Below are positions 50,916 to 59,543 of a stretch of DNA of 64,000 nt, piece by piece. Made by a program: the position numbers and the translations under genes. Source of the stretch: Anaerolineae bacterium (GTDB taxonomy: Bacteria > Chloroflexota > Anaerolineae > Aggregatilineales > J027); NCBI GenBank assembly GCA_019913005.1, contig JAIOHL010000034.1, positions 57,868-121,867 of the forward strand, read 5' to 3'. The notes under the pieces are model-generated. The model ran no database searches and was not told the DNA's origin. It saw only the letters and a program-made list of their open reading frames with translations. Within the stretch, counting starts at the first letter, position 1, and the number at the start of each line of letters is the position of its first letter.

Positions 50916-52954
50916 GCTCTGGCTCTCCGTAAATCCTTCAAACTGGCATTAAACACTTGATGGTTGGGGGCGACGACTGCCAATAGATCGTCACCGGCCT
51001 GCTCTCGCTGCTTGACGGGTAATTTCTGGCTTTTCTGATAAATGGCATCAAAATGGGCGTCAAGGCTAGGGTGTATAAGACTCGGTTGCGATTGAGCATC
51101 AAGGGATGTCAGTGCATTGGAGGGCTGACTCAACTGAATGGTGACGCCACGTTCTAGCAGTAACGGTTCACGCTCGGCGCTGTTTTTGAGACGCACTTCC
51201 CAATCTTTACGCTCATATAGTCGGGTCAAACGGCAGGTCAGGATAATCTGCGTGGCATAGCCGGGATCAACATAACGGGCGAAGAGAGTAGCGTTTCCTG
51301 CTTGCGGTGTAACTACTTCATCCACTGTCAGTAAAGGCCGACTACGATAGGTGAGGTGATCTTTACTCCCATCCTGTTGGGTTGCAGTACCGGAGGCGCG
51401 GCTGTAGAACTCAGCGGTTTCAGCATCGCACCCGCCATAGACAATTTGGGTTGCCAGCCCTGTAAAGAGAGCCTGCGTGCCATCATTGCCATAAATGAGG
51501 TGGAACTGCCCTTTGGTCTGGGCCGCAATCAGGATGCTGATACGCCGTTTCCTGACAAGGTTCACATCCGCGACAAGGCTATCGAGCCTGCCGAGCGTCG
51601 GAAACTCATCCAAGATGATATTGACTGGCATAGGCAGCGGACCCTGATTGGCTTCCCCGATGGTATCCAAGTCCAGCATCAGTTTGCGCAGCACTGCTCC
51701 CAGATACGAGGCATAAACGGCTCGCATTCGTCCGGGGCAGGTCAATACAACAACCGTTGGCTGTTGCACAATCAGGTCAGCGTCGAAATCGCTGGCACCT
51801 GTATTCTGGCGTACATCAATCGAAGCCCAGCCTGTCAGCGCAGTGGCGAGCGTCGCCACGACATTGGAGGCCACTTTGCCATCGGAATTGACGCTGGCTA
51901 TGAATGAATTTGCCAGCAGCGCGGCGTCATCCACTTTTTTGCCAAAGTCGCTTGCCATCACCTTGAGGTCTTTGAGGGCTTCATAAATCTCGCCTAGGTT
52001 GCTGTACCGGATGAGACAGGCGGCCAGCAGCGCGGCGGCACTGTCTGACCAGAACTTGTTATCGCCTTGGGCCGATGGAACCAGCACATCCGCGATGGCG
52101 CGTGCATCTGAAACGGTTTGGATGTTCTCAGACAGATTAAAGCGTGGCGAATCCGTACCGGTGGGATCATGGATTACTACCAGATGCCCGGTCACCCGCG
52201 CATATTTGAGGATGTGATGTTTGAGTTCTCCTTGTGGGTCAGCCACAATTAGACTGTGGCGGTTCATCATATTATCGGCAATGGCGGGGAGAATCACCCC
52301 CTGTGATTTACCTGACCCCGGGCCGCCGAGTGCTAGAATACCGCGTGCTGCATCTTCGCCGTTCAGACAAAACATGCCCTGACCTGCATCCAGTCGCATT
52401 TTCCGTTCGCCCCAGAATGCGCCGTAGAAGGTCATGCCTTCTAAATCGGATCGGCGATAGCGTTTATACTCGCGGTGGGTGCAGAAATGGGATGAACCGA
52501 GTTCACCACGCTGGACACGCGGATTGCGCTGTTGATCGAGTTTCTGGCGCAGCCAGCCACCCGGCTGCAAATTCTGATAGATGCCCATATTCACGAGAAA
52601 GAGGGTGATCCAGTGTCCAATCGCAAAAATCAGGATGCGTGGCTGGTTCACATAGCGGGGTGGTTGTCCGACAACCATTTCGAGAAAACCCGTCAGATCA
52701 GTGCTGTAACCACGCACCACCGCAAAATGGCTGGCGATGCCTATATAGATTAAGGATACGATCAAGGTGACGGATAGGTGCAGCACCACTCGTGACCCAT
52801 GACCCGACTGCCCACCTGCTTCACTACGACGGATATCTGCACCTAAATGCCATGCAAAGCCAATGATCAATATTGGTAGTAGGCAGATGAGCGGTGCAAT
52901 CAGGAAGGGACTGCCTATTAAGGCCTGCCCATCAGTGAAGAGCTTGAAATACAT
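50912..52954 (-). CDS. virD4: VirD4/TraG-family type IV coupling protein
   Basis: 680 residues. N-terminal transmembrane helices (within about the first 115 residues) anchor it to the membrane. The ATPase domain has Walker A G-G-P-G-S-G-K-S (about residue 210) and Walker B I-L-D-E-F-P-T-L-G (about residue 445). Coupling proteins bind the relaxase-DNA complex and pass it to the mating channel. It starts with a TAATG overlap after the 71-aa membrane protein and lies in one operon with the relaxase and RHH genes upstream. Only this coupling protein is present in the window, so the inserted element would depend on it. Confidence 0.93.
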   Translation of the reverse strand: MYFKLFTDGQALIGSPFLIAPLICLLPILIIGFAWHLGADIRRSEAGGQSGHGSRVVLHLSVTLIVSLIYIGIASHFAVVRGYSTDLTGFLEMVVGQPPRYVNQPRILIFAIGHWITLFLVNMGIYQNLQPGGWLRQKLDQQRNPRVQRGELGSSHFCTHREYKRYRRSDLEGMTFYGAFWGERKMRLDAGQGMFCLNGEDAARGILALGGPGSGKSQGVILPAIADNMMNRHSLIVADPQGELKHHILKYARVTGHLVVIHDPTGTDSPRFNLSENIQTVSDARAIADVLVPSAQGDNKFWSDSAAALLAACLIRYSNLGEIYEALKDLKVMASDFGKKVDDAALLANSFIASVNSDGKVASNVVATLATALTGWASIDVRQNTGASDFDADLIVQQPTVVVLTCPGRMRAVYASYLGAVLRKLMLDLDTIGEANQGPLPMPVNIILDEFPTLGRLDSLVADVNLVRKRRISILIAAQTKGQFHLIYGNDGTQALFTGLATQIVYGGCDAETAEFYSRASGTATQQDGSKDHLTYRSRPLLTVDEVVTPQAGNATLFARYVDPGYATQIILTCRLTRLYERKDWEVRLKNSAEREPLLLERGVTIQLSQPSNALTSLDAQSQPSLIHPSLDAHFDAIYQKSQKLPVKQREQAGDDLLAVVAPNHQVFNASLKDLRRARA

Positions 52955-53169
52955 TAGCCCCCATCCTTCCGATTGCGCCGGAGGAGCAAGTGTACGGTTG
53001 CTGAAAAGATTAGGATGACAACAACGGCAGCCAGATAGAGGGCATCAACCACTGGCATCCCAACCATTCCAAGAAGGCTCAGTGTGACATTAAAAGTGAT
53101 CCCTGTAATCAATGCACCCACACAGGCGGGATGATGCATTTGTCTCATCGCGTCTCCCGTCCAAACCAC
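52954..53169 (-). CDS. small membrane protein between relaxase and coupling protein
   Basis: 71 residues with two hydrophobic helices (about residues 15-35 and 42-62) and a basic C-terminus. It overlaps the relaxase gene by 25 bases and the coupling-protein gene by one (TAATG). A conserved place and tight coupling point to a role with the coupling protein, perhaps in membrane anchoring. No family recognised. Confidence 0.6.
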   Translation of the reverse strand: MVWTGDAMRQMHHPACVGALITGITFNVTLSLLGMVGMPVVDALYLAAVVVILIFSATVHLLLRRNRKDGG

Positions 53170-53978
53170 GCATCAAGACTGTTCTTGTTGCGGTCAAGTG
53201 AGGCTAGCCATTCATTGAATGCATCAGGCGTGGTGACACGCGGCGGAATTTGCTCGACGGAGAAGCCTTGCTCATAGAGTTGTTCGGCCAGTTCGGGTAG
53301 GTTGGCAGGAAGTACCTCCCCCTGCATCGCTTGGAAATACTTCTTGAGATGCTCCTCACGTTGGATGGCTGCCCACTGGGTCCGCCACTCCTTCCCTAGT
53401 TGTTGATCCATGTGTAGTTCAAAGAGGTCTTCGACCAGTTCATTGAACTCACGCAGATCGGTTGGGCGGTTATCAAAGCGTTCGCGCCCGGCGGAAGTTT
53501 CAACCGTTCCCGGCAGGATGATGTGGGTATGTAACATTTGCAAACCTTCCTCCGAAGTCGAACGATCATGGGTCACATAGCTGTAGAGGGGGTCAACATA
53601 ACCCCGTGCTTCAAACCACTGCTCGACCACTTCTTCGGTCAAGTTTTCCAGAAATTCGCGGCGGTCTGTTGCCTGCTCGATTAGGGCCATCAGGCGCGGC
53701 TTGGGACTGAGCATCACGCTCCATGCTAGGCGGTCATCGCTGGTCAGGGCCTGACAAGTCTCTAGGATTTCGCGGTGTGTCCCACCCAAGCCGTGATCAA
53801 CCCAACGCCGCCCACCCGCAGGCGCTTTTACATCGCGGTCATCCCGATAGGTAAAATAGCGTAGTTTCTCTTTGAGGGACTGCACACCTGTCCCATAGCC
53901 AGTGCGTTCCGGGTGTATCCAGCGTAAGTTTGACCAGATAGTGCCGCGTCGTTCACGTTTTTCCTTTGGCTTTGCCAT
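53145..53978 (-). CDS. relaxase of the host conjugative element
   Basis: 277 residues. The HUH motif is L-Q-M-L-H-T-H-I-I-L-P-G (about residues 175-186), after S-Y-V-T-H-D-R-S-T-S. An N-terminal K-L-R-Y-F-T-Y-R-D-D-R offers catalytic tyrosines. It is a homologue of the inserted element's relaxase. Compared with it, the protein has an N-terminal basic extension and a C-terminal tail. It should nick at the oriT-like region at 54661-54838, and it follows the RHH gene by three bases. This operon (RHH, relaxase, membrane protein, coupling protein, HU-like) is a complete DNA-processing set. Confidence 0.78.
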   Translation of the reverse strand: MAKPKEKRERRGTIWSNLRWIHPERTGYGTGVQSLKEKLRYFTYRDDRDVKAPAGGRRWVDHGLGGTHREILETCQALTSDDRLAWSVMLSPKPRLMALIEQATDRREFLENLTEEVVEQWFEARGYVDPLYSYVTHDRSTSEEGLQMLHTHIILPGTVETSAGRERFDNRPTDLREFNELVEDLFELHMDQQLGKEWRTQWAAIQREEHLKKYFQAMQGEVLPANLPELAEQLYEQGFSVEQIPPRVTTPDAFNEWLASLDRNKNSLDAWFGRETR

Positions 53979-53981
53979 AGG

Positions 53982-54431
53982 CTACGACTCTGGTTGAATA
54001 GTCTCATCTTTGCGAACGGCATTGGCTGCTTCAATCAACCGCTTGGACAGTTTTTTGCTGTCCACAATCGAGCTTTCAATTAACCACATCGGATCAACAT
54101 CGCGTCCGTCACGGCTCTTGATGATGTAAACGAACAACCGTGCCACCAGCAGCAAAAGCGCGTGAATGCTGAACAGCATAGTTTGTTCATGTAAGCTCAG
54201 ACTCCGTTGCAGGGATTTGCTAAAATGTTTGCGACTGCCAATCAGGTCTTCTTCACTGTCCAAATACAACCGAATGGCCTCCCGTACCGCATCGCTGGTT
54301 TTGAATTTGGGGTCGCGGCGATTGGTGACGACTTGGCCCAACTTTTCCCACATGGCTTGGGTCATGCTGATACTGCTGCGATGGGTATAGCGAAAGTCCA
54401 AATCGCTGTTGAGTTGATAATCTTCTGGCAT
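53982..54431 (-). CDS. ribbon-helix-helix mobilisation accessory protein of the host element
   Basis: 149 residues. R-S-S-I-S-M-T-Q-A-M-W-E-K-L-G and T-S-D-A-V-R-E-A-I-R-L-Y-L-D-S form a ribbon-helix-helix DNA-binding domain. Then S-R-K-H-F-S-K-S-L-Q-R and a long hydrophobic helix follow, as in the inserted element's counterpart. The C-terminal third is helical and charged. First gene of the DNA-processing operon and next to the hairpin-rich region, so it likely binds oriT and regulates the operon. Confidence 0.75.
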   Translation of the reverse strand: MPEDYQLNSDLDFRYTHRSSISMTQAMWEKLGQVVTNRRDPKFKTSDAVREAIRLYLDSEEDLIGSRKHFSKSLQRSLSLHEQTMLFSIHALLLLVARLFVYIIKSRDGRDVDPMWLIESSIVDSKKLSKRLIEAANAVRKDETIQPES

Positions 54432-55120
54432 GGGTTTCCTTTCCAGATAGCAACGCTAATCGGGCGGCAGTACATGCTTTGAGAGGGATAGGAATCTGAA
54501 GTTATGGGCTTGGTTTCATGAGGATAGTGACATTGTATAGGAACGAAGATGATGCACGCGGGATGTTTTATGACATCAGCGAGGAAATCTTTGGCATTTC
54601 ATGATCACTGGCTTAGGTGATCGGTTTGGTGGCATGGGATAACCGAAGGTTAGTCCCGGCCATCACCACTTCCGCAGGAAGTGATGCGTGACGAGGGAAC
54701 GCATACCCCCTTGCACGGCACGTGCAGGGGCAAGCTGTTAGGCTTGCTCCATTTTTGCCCTTTGCGGCGGTGGTTTTTCAAAGATGTGGGGCAAAAATGT
54801 CGGAACGCTGCGGCGTTCGGGGCAGCACACGCTGCCCCCAAAGTGGTAATGAAGCGGTGTATATTGAGACAACTCTCGGACGGCACTATAGTTGTGCCCG
54901 CCAAACGAAGATTTCAGAACGGCGATAGTTGATCTGGGATAGGTAGAGGATTTTGGACAAGGTGCTGTTTTGGTGGTTGTGCTTTGGCTCGTTGGAAAGC
55001 AATTTGCATTTCGGGTGTCAGTAATTCCTGTTCTCGCCCAACAACTTAAGAAATTACGTTCGGGCCAAGACTCTGATGGATAAAACTGCGACTCAGCTAC
55101 CTTTCCAGCGGTGACTTTTT
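54432..55120. other. intergenic region with hairpin-rich oriT-like sequence of the host element
   Basis: 689 bp without a gene. From 54661 to 54838 at least seven inverted repeats follow one another: CACTTCC/GGAAGTG (54667-54683), ATGCGT/ACGCAT (54684-54704), TGCACG/CGTGCA inside CCCC/GGGG (54707-54730), GGGGCAAGC/GCTTGCTCC (54727-54750), an 11-bp pair CATTTTTGCCC/GGGCAAAAATG (54750-54760, 54789-54799), GAACGC/GCGTTC (54803-54818) and GGGGCAGC/GCTGCCCC (54819-54838). It lies upstream of the RHH-relaxase operon, where oriT is expected. Confidence 0.65.
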
Positions 55121-55981
55121 CTATGCTAATTCTGGAATTTCCCTTTTTTCTACGTTAGCGTTGGAAGTCACAGATGGTAAGCAATTACGCAGTTCATCAG
55201 GGGTAATGCGTTTTGACATGGTAGTTTGGGAATGCAAATCCACTAGACTCATGAAGGTGGTCAAAGGTTGACGGTTAATCAATTTATAGAGATAGCTACT
55301 GCACACCATGGCTACGGCATCGTTGATGAGGAGGTGCTGGTCTTGGGCCATGACTAGCTCCGCGCAGGATAGGTCAGATTGCATTTCGGAGGCTGGCGGT
55401 TCCGGTTGAAGTAAGTCAGGATAGAGCAAGGCGATGTTGGGCAGGTGTTGACAGGGATAGTAGTGTTCGCGGCGGGTATAGGGCTGATCGCTTTCCATCA
55501 GTTGGATGGCCCGCATTACTTTCTCTAATGACCCGGTAGAGCCGCATACCACTTGTCCATGAGTGCGATCATTACCAACATCGAAATAGGTAATTCCTTC
55601 AGCCGCATTCACGAGGGCTTGTCGTGCCATATGGTTATCCACACAGCCAATCAAAACTGTGCCGTGCTGAAGGTGTTTCTCAGCATCGAAGGCCTCGTTT
55701 GACCACATAATTGGCAGCCCATAGAGCAAACTCAGGCGGCGGGCCGTGACTTCAGCCTTGCCCATGCCGATATCGAGTGGCAAAAAGTGCTGCCGTCCCA
55801 CATTTTTTTCTTCCACAACGTCAGGATCCACGAGATGCAACAGGGGCACGCTTTGGCCCATTTGCCGACGCTGCCACAGGATGCGGGCAACGATTTGGGC
55901 TAAGGCTGAACCCGTACCACCTACACCCACCATGAGCAGATGGTCAATCTGCCATGCACCTTCATAAGCATAGAGTTTCAT
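55121..55981 (-). CDS. PRTRC system ThiF-family protein
   Basis: 286 residues. A ThiF/E1-like fold with the nucleotide-binding G-V-G-G-T-G-S-A-L-A (about residue 20), then H-L-V-D-P-D-V-V-E-E-K-N-V-G-R-Q and V-L-I-G-C-V-D-N-H. ThiF proteins adenylate a C-terminus or activate ubiquitin-like proteins. In the PRTRC cassette, a conserved plasmid gene set, the role is unknown. It overlaps the gene for PRTRC B by four bases and ends the operon. Confidence 0.85.
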   Translation of the reverse strand: MKLYAYEGAWQIDHLLMVGVGGTGSALAQIVARILWQRRQMGQSVPLLHLVDPDVVEEKNVGRQHFLPLDIGMGKAEVTARRLSLLYGLPIMWSNEAFDAEKHLQHGTVLIGCVDNHMARQALVNAAEGITYFDVGNDRTHGQVVCGSTGSLEKVMRAIQLMESDQPYTRREHYYPCQHLPNIALLYPDLLQPEPPASEMQSDLSCAELVMAQDQHLLINDAVAMVCSSYLYKLINRQPLTTFMSLVDLHSQTTMSKRITPDELRNCLPSVTSNANVEKREIPELA

Positions 55982-56712
55982 TTACGAAATCCTTCCAATA
56001 GATCTTCCAATGTGCGGTTAGCAGGTAGCAAATCAGACTTGGAATAGACGCGGGTCTTGGCTTGTTCCATCGCCAGATACTTTTTGCGGATGTCATCGGG
56101 ATGGCTTTTGCTGCGCCGCCCTGCATTATGTGAACCAAAACGTGTACCGAGCAGGATTTTCCAATCTTCGGTGAGATCGTTGCCAGTAAGTTGGTGAACC
56201 TGCAACTGTTGGACACTGCCCCAACAGACCCGGCCATCATCATAGATATTGGGTAGCGGTACATGGAATAATTTGGCTTTGAGGTCGGTTGGTCGCTCTT
56301 TGACCGCAAACACGCGGTAGTCGGGAACGCCTTTATCATGGGTGCGCCGAAACAGCAGCATATCTGGCATCGGGATAATCACCGGTGCATCAGTGCCTTC
56401 GAGAAAGAGCGCCGTTTTCTGGCGTTTACGGTATTCCACCACCACTTTTTGCACCCCTTCCTGTGAGATGTAGATGGTGTTGGAAGCTAGGATGCCTGTA
56501 TCCAAGCGCACAGTGGCGGCTAACTGTAAGGCGAGTTGGGCGGGGTCTATGAGGTATTCCATACAGCCCTGTGATGTTTTACGCTGCATCAGCACCCCAA
56601 AGGGATAGACTTTCAGCGTCAAAAGCGGTTCGGTTCGCATCAACTGGGTCAGGGCGGTCAGGCCATCGGATGCGTTTTGCAAGGCGGCGGGCATGGGTGT
56701 CGCTAAAGTCAT
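55978..56712 (-). CDS. PRTRC system protein B
   Basis: 244 residues, matching PRTRC B in pattern: Y-P-F-G-V-L-M-Q-R-K, then P-M-P-D-M-L-L-F-R-R, and the C-terminal W-K-I-L-L-G-T-R-F-G-S-H-N. The ATG at 56712 has AAAGG upstream but begins 134 bases inside the preceding gene (PRTRC F), an unusually long overlap; ATG 56640 is an alternative start. It is part of the PRTRC cassette. Confidence 0.8.
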   Translation of the reverse strand: MTLATPMPAALQNASDGLTALTQLMRTEPLLTLKVYPFGVLMQRKTSQGCMEYLIDPAQLALQLAATVRLDTGILASNTIYISQEGVQKVVVEYRKRQKTALFLEGTDAPVIIPMPDMLLFRRTHDKGVPDYRVFAVKERPTDLKAKLFHVPLPNIYDDGRVCWGSVQQLQVHQLTGNDLTEDWKILLGTRFGSHNAGRRSKSHPDDIRKKYLAMEQAKTRVYSKSDLLPANRTLEDLLEGFRK

Positions 56713-57535
56713 AACGGTTTACCTTTCGCACGGATCGGGCGATAGTTTCAATATTGGCACGTAGGGTGGTCTGCAAAGCCGAGTCATTCAACAGATGGGT
56801 CAGGCCCTGCTGGGCGCAGGTCAGGATTTCAGCGGCTTCGGTGTGCATCTGGGCGTTGAATTCAATTTCATCGGGTTGCCACGGCAGGGGTTCGAGACCC
56901 ATTTCGTAGAGATCGTTATCCGTATAATCTGCGGCTGTATTGCCCGTTTGAGCAAACATCCAATCCAGCAGCCAAGCCAGATTGCCATAGTGGGTATCCT
57001 CAGTCTCGCGCAGGCTGTAAGCCAGAACATGGGCGACTTGAGTGGCCTGAGGATAACCTTCCGGAATGGCATACTCACCAACCGTCACGTCAAATAACGC
57101 ATAGAGTTGTACCAGTGGTGCATGGTCAGGATCACCGAAAAACTCCAGCGAAGTGATGTCTACACCCATGCCAACGAAAGGCAGGCCAAAGTGGAGTTGT
57201 TCAAGATCATGCAGTTCGACACCGCCGAGGTGCTGGTTGATGCCCTGACACAACTGGCTTGAGATTTGAGCCTCACTCGCACCCATGCGCAGGGCCAGCG
57301 TCGTTTCCGCATACACCGCCGGAAAGCAGCGGCGGGCAATGTCCCACCCAAAAGCGATGTTCAACCACGCATCATCGGTATCGATATAAGGCGTTTCAAA
57401 GTCATCTAAGAAGGTGTTTGTCTGCGTGACAAGGGGATCGAGCCATGCCAGACTGCTGCATAAGGCCAACACCGGGTCGGCCAGTGCAGCGGCGCTCAAC
57501 AAGGTTGCAGCGTCTTGTAGGTCGTTGAGATTCAT
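56579..57535 (-). CDS. PRTRC system protein F-like
   Basis: 318 residues, acidic and helical. It has F-G-W-D-I-A-R-R-C-F-P-A, then G-N-L-A-W-L-L-D-W-M-F, and C-terminal R-Y-D-F-S-D-T-H-A-R-R-L. This fits PRTRC F. It overlaps the 89-aa gene upstream by four bases and the PRTRC B gene by 134 bases. The assignment rests on the cassette order and a partial resemblance. Confidence 0.65.
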   Translation of the reverse strand: MNLNDLQDAATLLSAAALADPVLALCSSLAWLDPLVTQTNTFLDDFETPYIDTDDAWLNIAFGWDIARRCFPAVYAETTLALRMGASEAQISSQLCQGINQHLGGVELHDLEQLHFGLPFVGMGVDITSLEFFGDPDHAPLVQLYALFDVTVGEYAIPEGYPQATQVAHVLAYSLRETEDTHYGNLAWLLDWMFAQTGNTAADYTDNDLYEMGLEPLPWQPDEIEFNAQMHTEAAEILTCAQQGLTHLLNDSALQTTLRANIETIARSVRKVNRYDFSDTHARRLAKRIRWPDRPDPVDANRTAFDAESLSLWGADAA

Positions 57536-57801
57536 GGCTGAGACTCCACCACAGGTACATCACGCAGGGGAATTGGCTGCAACTGCGACAGCAGGCGTGC
57601 CATGTTTGCACTGTGCCTGGTGTAGGCCACCAGTTCGACGGTCGCGGTGATGACCAGTTCCTTCGTTTCTGGTGTCAGAGTGGTGGGCAGCCATTCACCT
57701 GTTTGAGAGCGTAGAGTCTGCAACAGGTTCACGGCTTCTAGTTTCAGTGGGTCGAGGGTTTCGAGGGTGGTGACTAGTTGGTGTAAATGGGCATTGTTCA
57801 T
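57532..57801 (-). CDS. small protein within the PRTRC cassette
   Basis: 89 residues, helical, with L-E-T-L-D-P-L-K-L-E-A-V-N-L-L-Q near the N-terminus. It lies between PRTRC C and F, overlapping the latter by four bases. It does not match a PRTRC component I know, so it may be specific to this element family. Confidence 0.6.
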   Translation of the reverse strand: MNNAHLHQLVTTLETLDPLKLEAVNLLQTLRSQTGEWLPTTLTPETKELVITATVELVAYTRHSANMARLLSQLQPIPLRDVPVVESQP

Positions 57802-57878
57802 GGATGGTTCTCCAAACAGAAAACCTGCTGCCCACAGCGGAACTTTTATGCTTTAAATTGGACAGCAGGTACGAGCAA

Positions 57879-58100
57879 TTAACCTTTTCGACCAGCGCGT
57901 TGAATCCACTCAATGATGATCATTCCGGTGGTTTCGTCGGCGCGTTCGCGCACAGTGGCATTTTCAATCTGAGGGTAGAGAGGCGTCAGTAATTTTTGAA
58001 TTTCGGTGGTGCTTTTGTCTGCCATCGAAGCATCTTCCACGATACGCACTCCGCCGATGACAAAAACACGGGTTTGAGCTGTTGCAGTATGATCGGTCAT
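57879..58100 (-). CDS. PRTRC system protein C
   Basis: 73 residues, starting at the ATG at 58100, which is preceded by AGGAGAAA. The pattern R-V-F-V-I-G-G-V-R-I-V-E-D, then L-L-T-P-L-Y-P-Q-I-E-N-A-T-V is that of PRTRC C, a small ubiquitin-like-sized protein. Together with the ThiF-like protein this recalls a modifier-activator pair, although that is not established. The frame extends upstream to 58397, but this part overlaps the E gene and is not used. Confidence 0.8.
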   Translation of the reverse strand: MTDHTATAQTRVFVIGGVRIVEDASMADKSTTEIQKLLTPLYPQIENATVRERADETTGMIIIEWIQRAGRKG

Positions 58101-58122
58101 GATTTTTCTCCTAATCTTTGGG

Positions 58123-58581
58123 TTAGAACAAGGACATTTGATCGGTATTGGCGGGAATCGCACTCTCAGTAGCATAAGGTGCGCTGGTGCTGCGGGGGGA
58201 GGGTTCCGCATCGGCTGAGATGACGCTGATGACTTCGGTATTTCCGGTTTCTTCCTCCGCGTTTGTGTCGGTATCGTCATCGGAGTCAGCAGCATTTTCC
58301 TCAAGTGGTGTATCCGGGATGTCAACACCGTCCGTTTGGACTGGTGTATCGAGGGTGAATTTTGGCAGTGGAGCAGCTTCCAGTTTTGCCAGTGCAATCA
58401 GGGCGTTTTGCACCGCTTCAGCGATATTGCCGCGCAGGGTCAGGCCCGTATAGTTGAACTGCTGAAGATGCCCTAGATCACCTCTTTGGATGGTGATAGA
58501 ACCCTCACCACTCCGTGCTTCAACATCGGGGACACGGATCAAAAGGACAGTTTCTTTGGTCTTAGATTTTGGCTTGGTCAT
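58123..58581 (-). CDS. PRTRC system protein E
   Basis: 152 residues. The N-terminal half (V-L-L-I-R-V-P-D-V-E-A ... Y-T-G-L-T-L-R-G-N-I-A-E-A-V-Q-N-A-L) resembles PRTRC E. The C-terminal half is acidic and low in complexity (runs of Asp, Glu, Thr). First gene of the cassette, with GGTATATTTC upstream and no clear Shine-Dalgarno site. Confidence 0.7.
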   Translation of the reverse strand: MTKPKSKTKETVLLIRVPDVEARSGEGSITIQRGDLGHLQQFNYTGLTLRGNIAEAVQNALIALAKLEAAPLPKFTLDTPVQTDGVDIPDTPLEENAADSDDDTDTNAEEETGNTEVISVISADAEPSPRSTSAPYATESAIPANTDQMSLF

Positions 58582-58593
58582 GAAATATACCTT

Positions 58594-59535
58594 TCATTCA
58601 GAACGTTTTAGATACAGTCCACCATAACGGGCAGGGTCTACACCGATGAGGGTGCATAACTCCTTCAACAAGATTTGGCCGTGCCGTCCAAAACAGCGAC
58701 CCATACCATGTAGGGGTGAAAAACCGAAGTGACGACCCGGTTGATCGCGGCTATGCCCACACGGACACAGGCTGCCAATCCAGCCATTTTTTTGAACGAA
58801 GCCAGCGTAATTTCGTAAGAGGACATGGACGACTGCCTCCACTAGATTGGGGTTGAGTTGATCTGGAAGTGTAGGCGGGGCACGCCAACAGGTAGGGGGC
58901 CTAGCCGGCTGTCGCGGGGGCGACTCGCCTTGAAACGCATGGAAGTCAGCTAAGGTGTAACGGCGGTGTTCGGCTAACCACAATAGTTGGCAAGGGCGGT
59001 TCACATCAGGTTTGGTGTTGTAGCTACCCGGCAGCCGAAGCGCATTGGTCGGCGTGGTGACATCACCACCCAAATGCTGCGCCAGCCCCGCCAACACCCG
59101 ATGGGCGGTGTGGAAATCGGTGGTCGGTGTGATGAACCAGTAGAGGTGCAGTCCACGCCCACTGCCAACCATCGCCGACGCTGCCGGCATTCCCGCCCGG
59201 CCAGCCGCTTGAATACGCTCAAAACTGGTGGTTAAGTCCCCATCCAGATCCGCAAACAAGGCAGGCAGCACCAGCAGATCGGACTGCCCGCCCCGTTTCC
59301 AGCGTTCTAAGGGATGCTTCCGCAGCGCTATCGAGAAATAGGCTCCCCAACCCTGTGTATTGGCAACCATGAGATCGGTGAGCGCTTGATGCACGGCGGC
59401 TTTATCTGTAATGGCAATATGGCGGGAGGGGGTTGGGAGACGTTTACTCGGATGGATGGCGGTCAACGTGAGATAACCCGCCTGCTGACCCCGATAGATG
59501 GCACGTAGGAGGTGCAGGGTGGTATCGGGAAGCAT
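58594..59535 (-). CDS. RepB-like primase (archaeo-eukaryotic primase fold)
   Basis: 313 residues. The catalytic strand F-A-D-L-D-G-D has the DxD metal site (about residue 95), followed by G-S-G-R-G-L-H-L-Y-W-F and R-L-P-G-S-Y-N-T-K, which are typical motifs of RepB-like plasmid primases. A Cys/His group near the C-terminus (C-P-C-G-H-S-R ... G-R-C-F-G-R-H) may bind zinc. It should prime replication of the host element. It lies nine bases after the large helicase gene. Confidence 0.8.
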   Translation of the reverse strand: MLPDTTLHLLRAIYRGQQAGYLTLTAIHPSKRLPTPSRHIAITDKAAVHQALTDLMVANTQGWGAYFSIALRKHPLERWKRGGQSDLLVLPALFADLDGDLTTSFERIQAAGRAGMPAASAMVGSGRGLHLYWFITPTTDFHTAHRVLAGLAQHLGGDVTTPTNALRLPGSYNTKPDVNRPCQLLWLAEHRRYTLADFHAFQGESPPRQPARPPTCWRAPPTLPDQLNPNLVEAVVHVLLRNYAGFVQKNGWIGSLCPCGHSRDQPGRHFGFSPLHGMGRCFGRHGQILLKELCTLIGVDPARYGGLYLKRSE

Positions 59536-59543
59536 AGGCCCAC

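Noticed and set aside
54650..54932. Short frames on both strands in the intergenic region
   Set aside because: They overlap the cluster of inverted repeats, have no ribosome site and do not look like proteins.
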